A DNA stretch of 5,234 bases from Saprospiraceae bacterium. Lineage in GTDB: Bacteria; Bacteroidota; Bacteroidia; Chitinophagales; Saprospiraceae. Both the position numbers and the translations under genes were made by a program. Below are positions 1 through 5,234 of this stretch, piece after piece. The stretch is taken from the NCBI GenBank assembly GCA_022842255.1, contig JALHPW010000398.1, forward strand, positions 1 through 5,234. Reading direction: 5' to 3'. Under the pieces are notes generated by a model, which worked only from the letters and a program-made list of their open reading frames with translations, did not search any database and was not told the origin of the DNA. How positions within the stretch are numbered: the first letter of the stretch is position 1; each line of letters starts with the position of its first letter.

Positions 1-1123
1 TACCCATGAGGTTGATAACACCACCGCCATCAGAATCACCGTCGAGCAAAAGCACTGCGATGATATCGTTGGATGGGTTGCCAGAATAAACAGAGTCAAT
101 GTTGGCGATACCAAACGTAGCGTGTGTAGCAACACCACCGTTCGGGCCAGTCAGTGCCAAACCACCAATTTGGTAGTTGAACGGCTTGTCGCCCGTGATG
201 AACAGGTCATTGCGGTCTGCACCACCATCCAACTGAAGTTCGAGGTTGTCGGTAGCGAAGGTGTACGGGGTGATAGCAAAAGTACGTGAAAGCGAATCAC
301 GCTTTTCGTTGTACTTGTTGTTCGTCAACACTACCGTGTACTCACCCACCACAGCTGGTGGAAGGTATGGGTCCATGTTCAAAAACACTTCCTCTCCTGG
401 TAGCAACTCCGGCATAGCCGTGGTGTAGGAGTAGGAGTAGCCGTTCGGGCCCGTGATGTCTGCCTTCATCACCAAATCAGTGATTGGGTCTACTTCACGG
501 TTGATGAAACGGCAGCCAATAGAACCCAGGGAATCTACCTGCGATACCGGAGTAGCATAATGGTAAGCTGCATAACCCTGGAAAGAACGTGGGAGCAGGA
601 AGCAAACCTCTGCATTTCCGGCATTAATCAATGGCGTCATTTGGTCGCGTACTGTGCGGGAGCCAAACACCATAGGAATGGTAACTCCAGCGCCTACGGC
701 ACCTTCACCCATGTTGATTACGGTGCAGGCATCTTCAGTGGCAGTCAGGTTGTGGTTGAAGACAATCACTGCAATAGCACCAGCCTGTTGCGCCCAGAGC
801 GCTTTACGGCCAAATTCGCAAACACCACGGCTCAGGGCTACAATTTTGCCGGTGTAGTCGTTCACGATGGTATCGCAGCAGATAGAGTCGGGTGTGATGT
901 CATACGCCCAAACGATGGGGGCGCAAAACTCGGCATCTACACTGCCAGCCCATGCATCTGTACCGTTGATTTCGCAAGCTACCTGGCTGTATTCCAAAAC
1001 GGAACCGTTAGCGCCGGTAACACGGAGAATAAAATTGTCGTCTTGGCTTCCTTGGGCATTCATGGTTTGAGCCGCCCCAAAAATGCAGGCGAGCACGAGG
1101 AGAAAGTTCGAAAGTTTGATCAT
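1..1123 (-). CDS. Secreted PA-domain protein, paralogue of the neighbouring 604-aa protein (3' part outside window)
   Basis: The gene reads leftward from ATG at 1123 and is still open at position 1, giving 374 full codons. The start is firm: an in-frame TAA lies at 1139-1141 and no other ATG intervenes. Residues 1-23 form a Sec signal peptide (MIKLSNFLLVLACIFGAAQT, then MNA), with likely cleavage before Q24. Residues about 60-178 resemble a protease-associated (PA) domain: the core DYTGKIVALSRGVCEFGRKA starts near 89, followed by a hydrophobic AGAIAVIVFNH stretch and TIPMVFGS near 148. PA domains are non-catalytic modules that usually bind substrate or partners. Cysteines at 67, 82/83, 102, 133 and 174 match ones in the paralogue, which suggests disulfides and an exported fold. 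Shared landmarks continue with YATPVSQVD (189), YTFATDNL (287), GGLALTG (320) and NIDSVY (341). An aspartate/glycine-rich DGDSDGGG follows at 361. By analogy the missing C-terminus should hold about 200 residues and a T9SS sorting domain, but this cannot be seen. No peptidase motif is visible. Reading frame certain; function unknown. Confidence 0.85.
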   Translation of the reverse strand, partial: MIKLSNFLLVLACIFGAAQTMNAQGSQDDNFILRVTGANGSVLEYSQVACEINGTDAWAGSVDAEFCAPIVWAYDITPDSICCDTIVNDYTGKIVALSRGVCEFGRKALWAQQAGAIAVIVFNHNLTATEDACTVINMGEGAVGAGVTIPMVFGSRTVRDQMTPLINAGNAEVCFLLPRSFQGYAAYHYATPVSQVDSLGSIGCRFINREVDPITDLVMKADITGPNGYSYSYTTAMPELLPGEEVFLNMDPYLPPAVVGEYTVVLTNNKYNEKRDSLSRTFAITPYTFATDNLELQLDGGADRNDLFITGDKPFNYQIGGLALTGPNGGVATHATFGIANIDSVYSGNPSNDIIAVLLLDGDSDGGGVINLMG

Positions 1124-1126
1124 AAC

Positions 1127-1139
1127 AAAAAGAGCAGGT
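1127..1139 (-). repeat. Duplicated leader word ACCTGCTCTTTTT (copy 1)
   Basis: The 13-nt word ACCTGCTCTTTTT lies just upstream of the left-hand start codon and recurs exactly at 3157-3169 before the paralogue's start. It sits 26 nt after the -7 box here and 25 nt after it in the other copy. It is not a Shine-Dalgarno sequence. It may be a leader element, or simply sequence retained since the duplication. Confidence 0.6.
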
Positions 1140-1142
1140 TAA

Positions 1143-1163
1143 GTTTGACTTGAAATGTTAAAC
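1143..1163 (-). other. Imperfect inverted repeat just downstream of the -7 box
   Basis: GTTTGAC (1143-1149) and GTTAAAC (1157-1163) form a 7-bp stem with one internal mismatch around a 7-nt spacer, starting 2 nt past the -7 box. It could be a 5'-end mRNA hairpin or a DNA operator, depending on where transcription starts. The short, A/T-rich stem could also be chance. A comparable element occurs in the paralogue's leader (3176-3194). Confidence 0.3.
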
Positions 1164-1263
1164 GACAAAGATAAGGCCTTAGGCAAGTTTCCTGTTTCTT
1201 TTATCGCGACTTTTTGGATTTTGACCTTCCACTTGGACCTCAGCTGGGGCTTTAGTCAGCCCT

Positions 1264-1309
1264 AAAAAAACCCTGGCGTGCCGTGACCAAAATGCCACGA
1301 TACGCCAGG
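1264..1309 (-). terminator. Rho-independent terminator of the 604-aa PA-domain gene
   Basis: Read on the minus strand, an 8-bp perfect stem (CCTGGCGT, 1302-1309, with ACGCCAGG, 1272-1279) is extended across a 2x2 internal loop by CGTG/CACG (1296-1299 with 1282-1285). The apical loop is about 10 nt. One G and a run of seven T follow at once (1264-1270). The hairpin begins 26 nt after the stop codon of the 604-residue gene. A G/C-rich stem, a T tract and this placement make a standard intrinsic terminator. It implies that the paralogue downstream needs its own promoter. Confidence 0.85.
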
Positions 1310-1335
1310 TACTGGTTCAAAATCAATAGCTCCAA

Positions 1336-3150
1336 TTAGTGGCAAACCACGATTTTTTTCATCGTAGATCCTTCTGCAGAGCGAATCCAAAGGTAATAAA
1401 CGCCCGAAGCAAGGTTCTTGACATCTAGGTTCATCACGCCGTTTTGAATGTTCTTTTCCACCTGCGAGCCGGTTACCAATTTACCCCTTCCATCCAAAAT
1501 AGAAACGGCTACGGAAGGGTTCACGGCGTCCAATTTAAGTTCAAGATTGACGAACTCGTTGGCTGGATTTGGGGTGATGTTGATTTTGGAATCTGCCAAA
1601 ACATTGGGTTCCACGGTCTTAACACCGGGTACAAAACCGTCCAACTGAAGTCGTTGTATCACGATGGCGCCATCCCAGCCGCCACCATACAATTGGCCAA
1701 ATTCCAAAGGCGTGGTTGGATACGTGTCGAATGACGCATAATTCACATCCAATGAGTTGCCAAAACGAACACAACGGCCCGTTCCAGCCTCCAAACCATC
1801 GTAATAAAGCGAAATGTAATAGGCTTGGTTCGCCTCCAATTCCACACCGTTTTCTCCAGTAATGAGGTCGGTGAGCGGAACGTGAATCAGCTTGTCGTTC
1901 TCATCGTTTGCGGTCATTTCGTAATCAACATAACTGAGCAGGCCAGCAGCCATGTCCCCAAAAGTCGAGGTGGCAGCAGTCAATTCACCATCGCCATCGC
2001 CATCCACATCAGCTTTATAAAGGCCTATCCCGATGATATTGGCTGTAGGGTTATTGTCCACATACACCGAATCGATATTGGAGATGGCAAAAGTGGCATA
2101 GGTGGCCTTAGCTGGTGCATCGCCGGTCAGCACAAGGCCGCCACTCTGGATTTTAAACCCAGCATTCTCAAAGTCCAGATTGCTTGGACCTATCCCACCC
2201 GGGTCAATCACCAGGTTATCCGTTGCAAACGTGTAGTCGGTATGTTCAAAATAGCTGTACACAGTGTCTATCGACTCGCTGTATTTGTCGTTGGTGAACC
2301 GAACTGTCCATTTACCCTTCATTGGAGGGGCATAATAAGGCGGAAAAATGATAAAAGAATCCACACTTGGCTCACTCACCGGCATGTTGTAGACCATGGT
2401 GCCGTGTAAGGCGCCACTTGGGTCAAAGATTTCAGCCTTAACATTTACATCGGTTTGGGTAGCCAAAGAACGGTTGTTGTAAAGCACCGTGATGGCCGCC
2501 ATCGTATCCACTTGGCTCAAAGGCGTAGCATACATGGAAGCAGAGGTAGGGGTTGACATCCGTGGGAAAGCGAAACAAATGTTCACCGCTTCGCCCGCGG
2601 CCAGGGCGCCATCAATGGCTTCAGCCGTTTGGCGCTCCAGGAATACCGCTGGAATATTTACCGCAGAGGCACTATCGCCGCCTGCCATGCCACCAAACAG
2701 CAATGTTCCAGAATAGGTCGAACATGGACCGTCCGCTGCATTGCCGTAATTGTTCAGCACAATACAGGCAATGGCGCCTCTTTCTTGTGCGTGGTACATC
2801 TTGAGGCTGAAGTTGCAGCCTCCCCGACGCATGAGCGCGAATTTGCCCGTGAGGTCTTTGACCCCTGGGGTGCAACCCAAGGAATCGTCCGCCCAAACCA
2901 CATCGCCACAGAGGTCTTCCGTCAGGCTAACCCCATATGGCTCCGAAGTGCCCGCGGTGAAGGATTGACCGACCCATTGGCAAACACCTTCATCAAAACC
3001 ATGGAAAATGGTTTGCGCAATGCTTGCCGGGGAAGTAATCTGGACAACGAATCCATCGTCGTCGGTGCCTTGTTCGCCTTGGGCGTTCAGGGTTTGTGCC
3101 GCTCCAAACAAGCAGCAGAGCAACAGTAGGTAGTTGAAAATTTTGTTCAT
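1336..3150 (-). CDS. Secreted PA-domain protein with T9SS type A sorting domain, 604 aa
   Basis: This is a complete gene, ATG at 3150 to TAA at 1336-1338. The start is certain because an in-frame TAA lies one codon upstream of it (3154-3156). Residues 1-23 are a Sec signal peptide (MNKIFNYLLLLCCLFGAAQT, then LNA), with likely cleavage before Q24. A PA domain spans about 75-195: DLTGKFALMRRGGCNFSLKM starts at 99, then AIACIVLNN and NIPAVFLERQ (165). PA domains are binding modules, commonly attached to secreted peptidases, yet no peptidase motif (zinc HExxH, subtilisin triad or M28 metal ligands) is apparent. A beta-rich middle region includes YATPLSQVD (207), YTFATDNL (306), GGLVLTG (337) and NIDSVY (358). 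DVDGDGDGEL (381-390) resembles a calcium-binding loop. Residues about 522-604 are a type A T9SS sorting domain: ITPNPANEFVNLEL, SILDGRGKLV, LASGVYYLWI and a terminal KKIVV. The domain ends unusually in Cys-His. The protein should be exported by Sec, then moved across the outer membrane by T9SS, where the C-terminal signal is normally removed. It lies upstream of a same-strand paralogue and divergent from the propeller gene. Substrate unknown. Confidence 0.9.
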   Translation of the reverse strand: MNKIFNYLLLLCCLFGAAQTLNAQGEQGTDDDGFVVQITSPASIAQTIFHGFDEGVCQWVGQSFTAGTSEPYGVSLTEDLCGDVVWADDSLGCTPGVKDLTGKFALMRRGGCNFSLKMYHAQERGAIACIVLNNYGNAADGPCSTYSGTLLFGGMAGGDSASAVNIPAVFLERQTAEAIDGALAAGEAVNICFAFPRMSTPTSASMYATPLSQVDTMAAITVLYNNRSLATQTDVNVKAEIFDPSGALHGTMVYNMPVSEPSVDSFIIFPPYYAPPMKGKWTVRFTNDKYSESIDTVYSYFEHTDYTFATDNLVIDPGGIGPSNLDFENAGFKIQSGGLVLTGDAPAKATYATFAISNIDSVYVDNNPTANIIGIGLYKADVDGDGDGELTAATSTFGDMAAGLLSYVDYEMTANDENDKLIHVPLTDLITGENGVELEANQAYYISLYYDGLEAGTGRCVRFGNSLDVNYASFDTYPTTPLEFGQLYGGGWDGAIVIQRLQLDGFVPGVKTVEPNVLADSKINITPNPANEFVNLELKLDAVNPSVAVSILDGRGKLVTGSQVEKNIQNGVMNLDVKNLASGVYYLWIRSAEGSTMKKIVVCH

Positions 3151-3156
3151 AACTTA

Positions 3157-3169
3157 AAAAAGAGCAGGT
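3157..3169 (-). repeat. Duplicated leader word ACCTGCTCTTTTT (copy 2)
   Basis: This is an exact copy of the 13-nt word at 1127-1139, in the same orientation and just upstream of the start codon. One further T follows in this copy. Flanking leader sequence has diverged, so this word and the -7 box are the best-kept parts of the two upstream regions. Confidence 0.6.
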
Positions 3170-3175
3170 CAGTGA

Positions 3176-3194
3176 CCGTTTACATTGTGAACGG
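3176..3194 (-). other. Imperfect inverted repeat abutting the -7 box of the 604-aa gene
   Basis: CCGTTTAC (3176-3183) and GTGAACGG (3187-3194) pair over 8 positions with one mismatch, around a 3-nt loop. The element touches the -7 box directly, so it covers the probable transcription start. It could be a 5'-terminal hairpin in the mRNA or an operator. Its role is not established. Confidence 0.35.
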
Positions 3195-3261
3195 CAAAGA
3201 TAGTTGCCGCTGAAAATTACCTTCCTACTTTAAGGTGTTTTGGACAGTTTTTTACATTCAA

Positions 3262-3277
3262 GGCAAAAAGCTTTGCC
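3262..3277. promoter_or_regulatory. Inverted repeat GGCAAA-4nt-TTTGCC in the divergent control region
   Basis: This is a perfect 6-bp inverted repeat with a 4-nt spacer, between the two divergent promoters. Its right half contains the TTTG proposed as the -33 element of the propeller gene. The position would suit a regulator binding site, but a repeat this short can arise by chance and no second copy was noticed in the window. Confidence 0.3.
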
Positions 3278-3304
3278 CCAAAACTCCTTGAATTCATATT
3301 TTTA
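3272..3304 (+). promoter_or_regulatory. Candidate promoter of the propeller gene
   Basis: TTTG at 3272-3275 and TATTTTTA at 3297-3304 fit the Bacteroidota -33/-7 pattern (TTTG, about 19-21 nt, TAnnTTTG), with the last G of the -7 box replaced by A. The spacer is 21 nt and the start codon lies 66 nt further on. The intervening leader is strongly pyrimidine-rich: 30 of 47 bases in 3310-3356 are T. The area is A/T-rich, so the match is only moderately specific. Confidence 0.4.
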
Positions 3305-3370
3305 TGCTGTTTTTTGCCCTCTCTTTTTAGGCATTTTTTCTTTTCATCTTTTTTCCAAACAAATTACACC

Positions 3371-5234
3371 ATGTTAAACAAGTACCTGTTTTCAGCACTC
3401 GTGCTACTGGTAACCATGTCTGCGACTGCGCAAAACAGCGCCCGCAAGCCATTGGCCAAAGTCCCGAATCTTCAGCCCATGCCTTACGAAAAGGGCACAC
3501 TTGCGCTGGAGACCTATACCCCTGAAATTGAAGCTCCGCACGAAATGGTGGCTAGCAACCGCAATGCAGAAGAAATTGTGGGCGTGACCCGCTGGGATGC
3601 GCACGGTTACGGATGTGTCCCTTCCCGGGTCTATTACAAACCCAATGGCGATCCTACTGCTACCTGGACCCATGCCATTGACGGAACCAATGCCTTCCCG
3701 GAACGTGGTACCGCCTATAGTAGCCGCTCGGGTGGCGCATGGTCAGCTGTAACAGACAGAATCGAAAGCGTGCGTTCTGGCTTCCCTTCTTCCAGCATCC
3801 TGAGCGATGGTACAGAAGTCAACATTGCCCATACGACCGTTACCTCTCCCTACCGTCTGATCTTTTTACGCCGGGCGGCAGGTGAAACTGCCTGGACAGA
3901 AAGTTTCCTTGAAATGCCCGCTGGTATCGGTTGTCTTTGGCCACACTTAATCGTTGGTGGTCCTGATGGCAAAACGGTGCATGTCATTGCCATCACCACC
4001 CCAATCGCGAATACAGGAGTAGCCTATGAAGGGGTAAACGGCCATATCCTGTACTGGCGCTCTACCGATGGCGGGTTGAACTGGGACAAAAAATTTGTGA
4101 AAATCCCGGGACTTGACAACACCAAGTTCACTGCACATGCTGCAGACGAATACGCCATTGATGCCAACGGCAGTACCGTAGGTGTTGCAGTATTCCCCGC
4201 CTGGAACGATTTGTTGGTTTTCAAATCCTATGACAATGGCGACAGCTGGGAAACCATCACAGCACGCGATTTCCCGGATGCACTGGAAAACTACGCAGGC
4301 GCCGAAGGCGAGTCCTACACAATCGATGACGTGGGTGTTATTGACCCAGATGCCCCAGACTCTTTGGCAGTCTTCAACTCGGATGGTTCCGGCAATATGC
4401 TGATTGATGACAATGGTGAAGTCCACCTGTTTTTTGGTCAGATGTACTATGTCGATGTGGATGTTGCAGCAGGTACCTCGTATTATCCTGGTATGAACGG
4501 CTTGATTCATTGGAAAGAATCTTTTGGGACGGATACCTATCAGGTTATGACAGGTGCCTTGGACTATGATGGGGATGGTCAGTTGGCAGTAGCAAGCATT
4601 AACGACATCGCGCCTTATTTTATCAGCCTTTCCAGCATGCCATCCTCCGGAGCAGACGCAAATGGCAATATCTATGTGGGTTATGCTGCATTGCACGAAC
4701 TTTATAGAAGCTCCAACGCCAATTTGCAGTTTTTCCGCCATGTGTACGTTATCAAGTCCACAGACAATGGTGAAAGTTGGGGTGAGCCCTTGGACCTGAT
4801 TTCTCATCCCTATATCTCCGATACCGTGCTGATTCCATTTGTAGAATCCGTTTACCCCATGCTTCCTCGCCATTTCGGCAACAACGTAGGGCTTGTATAT
4901 CAGCAGGACTACGACCCTGGCATACAAGTTTTTGGTCAAACCCACCCTTATGTAGACAACAATCTCCTTTGGGTTGAAGTTGACCCACAAAACATTCCCG
5001 GCACATCCGGAACGTTCACACCCGCCAAGCCAAACCCTGCACTCGCGTTGAGCCTGTCGCCCAACCCGGCTTCGGTAAACGCAACCCTCTCGGCCAACCT
5101 TTCCGGTTCGGGCGATGTGTTGGTGGAGGTCATCGACTTTATGGGACGTACAGTTTTCCAAAACAACCTGCCATCGGTGGAGGGTCGTCAATCGATTGTT
5201 GTTCCTGTACAAAATTTGTTGGCCGGCACCTATT
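3371..5234 (+). CDS. Secreted Asp-box (BNR/sialidase-like) beta-propeller protein with T9SS type A sorting domain (3' end outside window)
   Basis: The gene reads rightward from ATG at 3371 and is open at the window edge (621 codons). This is the first ATG in its frame and it opens directly into a signal peptide, MLNKYLFSALVLLVTMSATA, cleaved before Q21. Three canonical Asp boxes (S-x-D-x-G-x-x-W) are present: STDGGLNW at 231, SYDNGDSW at 286 and STDNGESW at 463. Each follows a hydrophobic strand ending in Lys/Arg. Degenerate boxes occur at 117 (SSRSGGAW, Asp replaced by Arg) and near 383 (KESFGTDTY). D-x-N-G turns at 264, 346 and 429 precede further strands. Asp boxes mark blades of beta-propellers such as sialidases and sortilin-type folds. 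A sialidase (F/Y)RIP arginine motif was not found, so sialidase activity should not be assumed. DYDGDGQL at 398 resembles a calcium-binding loop. From about 556 a T9SS type A sorting domain begins (LSLSPNPAS, VIDFMGRTVF, NLLAGTY). Only roughly its last 15-25 residues should be missing. It is predicted to be a cell-surface or released protein with an unknown ligand, and is transcribed divergently from the PA-domain gene. Confidence 0.85.
   Translation, partial: MLNKYLFSALVLLVTMSATAQNSARKPLAKVPNLQPMPYEKGTLALETYTPEIEAPHEMVASNRNAEEIVGVTRWDAHGYGCVPSRVYYKPNGDPTATWTHAIDGTNAFPERGTAYSSRSGGAWSAVTDRIESVRSGFPSSSILSDGTEVNIAHTTVTSPYRLIFLRRAAGETAWTESFLEMPAGIGCLWPHLIVGGPDGKTVHVIAITTPIANTGVAYEGVNGHILYWRSTDGGLNWDKKFVKIPGLDNTKFTAHAADEYAIDANGSTVGVAVFPAWNDLLVFKSYDNGDSWETITARDFPDALENYAGAEGESYTIDDVGVIDPDAPDSLAVFNSDGSGNMLIDDNGEVHLFFGQMYYVDVDVAAGTSYYPGMNGLIHWKESFGTDTYQVMTGALDYDGDGQLAVASINDIAPYFISLSSMPSSGADANGNIYVGYAALHELYRSSNANLQFFRHVYVIKSTDNGESWGEPLDLISHPYISDTVLIPFVESVYPMLPRHFGNNVGLVYQQDYDPGIQVFGQTHPYVDNNLLWVEVDPQNIPGTSGTFTPAKPNPALALSLSPNPASVNATLSANLSGSGDVLVEVIDFMGRTVFQNNLPSVEGRQSIVVPVQNLLAGTY

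Larger units (their letters stand above)
1124..1175 (-). promoter_or_regulatory. Candidate promoter (-7 box TATCTTTG) and leader of the left-hand PA-domain gene
   Basis: On the minus strand TATCTTTG (1166-1173) matches the TAnnTTTG -7 consensus known for Bacteroidota primary sigma factors. It lies 42 nt before the start codon. No good TTTG appears at the expected -33 distance, so the upstream half is weak. The call is supported by the identical box at the same relative place upstream of the paralogue (3195-3202). No Shine-Dalgarno sequence precedes the ATG, as is usual in this phylum. Confidence 0.6.
3151..3204 (-). promoter_or_regulatory. Candidate promoter (-7 box TATCTTTG) and leader of the 604-aa PA-domain gene
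   Basis: TATCTTTG (minus strand, 3195-3202) fits the Bacteroidota TAnnTTTG -7 consensus and lies 44 nt before the start codon. The expected -33 region holds only a T-rich stretch (TAATTTTC) and no clear TTTG. The same box at nearly the same distance upstream of the paralogue raises confidence. There is no Shine-Dalgarno sequence; the leader near the ATG is A/T-rich. Confidence 0.6.

Noticed and set aside
1081..1123. Possible lipoprotein signal (VLAC in the left-hand gene, LLCC in the paralogue)
   Set aside because: Neither fits a proper lipobox: Leu is at -2 in one, and Leu or Cys at -1 in the other. The conserved NA-Q junction further on is a good signal peptidase I site.
560..1153. 197-codon open frame on the plus strand
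   Set aside because: It is antisense to the left-hand PA-domain gene, has no recognisable domain and runs through that gene's start and leader.
1825..2409. 194-codon open frame on the plus strand
   Set aside because: It is antisense to the complete PA-domain gene, whose reading is supported by paralogy and domain structure.
2629..3129. 166-codon open frame on the plus strand
   Set aside because: It is antisense to the signal peptide and PA-domain region of the 604-aa gene, with no features of its own.
3310..3341. Possible attenuator hairpin (TGCC/GGCA followed by T run) in the propeller gene leader
   Set aside because: The stem is only 4 bp with a loop of about 11 nt in a generally T-rich leader, too weak to support a terminator or attenuator.
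3947..5212. 421-codon open frame on the minus strand
   Set aside because: It lies wholly antisense to the propeller gene, whose plus-strand frame shows a signal peptide, Asp boxes and a sorting domain. The antisense translation has no signal peptide, domain or coherent composition.
1..5234. Defence system, mobile element, CRISPR array, tRNA or rRNA
   Set aside because: No transposase, integrase, direct-repeat array or structured RNA was seen. The sequence is accounted for by three secreted-protein genes and two short intergenic regions.

Overview
The window looks like a chromosomal segment from a member of the Bacteroidota. The evidence is a complete type IX secretion (T9SS) type A C-terminal sorting domain on one protein and the start of another on a second. 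There are also signal peptides ending in NA-Q or TA-Q, -7 promoter boxes of the TAnnTTTG type used by this phylum, and A/T-rich leaders with no Shine-Dalgarno sequence. The style (long secreted proteins, PA domains, Asp-box propellers) suggests a Saprospiria- or Chitinophagia-like lineage, but that placement is an inference.

Layout: three genes, two of them cut by the window edges. Positions 1-1123 (minus) hold the N-terminal 374 codons of a secreted PA-domain protein whose C-terminus lies beyond position 1. Positions 1336-3150 (minus) hold a complete 604-residue paralogue of it, with signal peptide, PA domain, central beta-rich region, aspartate-rich loop and T9SS sorting domain. Positions 3371-5234 (plus) hold a divergent gene for a secreted Asp-box (BNR-type) beta-propeller protein that runs off the right edge inside its own sorting domain. 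The two gaps are 212 bp (1124-1335) and 220 bp (3151-3370).

The first gap contains a convincing Rho-independent terminator for the 604-residue gene, followed by a separate candidate promoter for the downstream paralogue. The paralogues are therefore probably separate transcription units, not one operon. Their upstream regions are also similar: each has a TATCTTTG box, then 25-26 nt, then an identical 13-nt leader word, then the start codon. The duplication therefore seems to have included the promoter and leader. The second gap is a divergent control region for the 604-residue gene and the propeller gene.

All three products are predicted to leave the cytoplasm through Sec. The complete one carries a T9SS signal for export across the outer membrane and attachment to the surface or release. 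They look like cell-surface or extracellular proteins, but no catalytic domain is recognisable in any of them, so substrates are unknown. I see no mobile element, RNA gene, CRISPR array or defence system. The most interesting signals are the PA-domain paralogues without a visible peptidase and their shared promoter and leader architecture.
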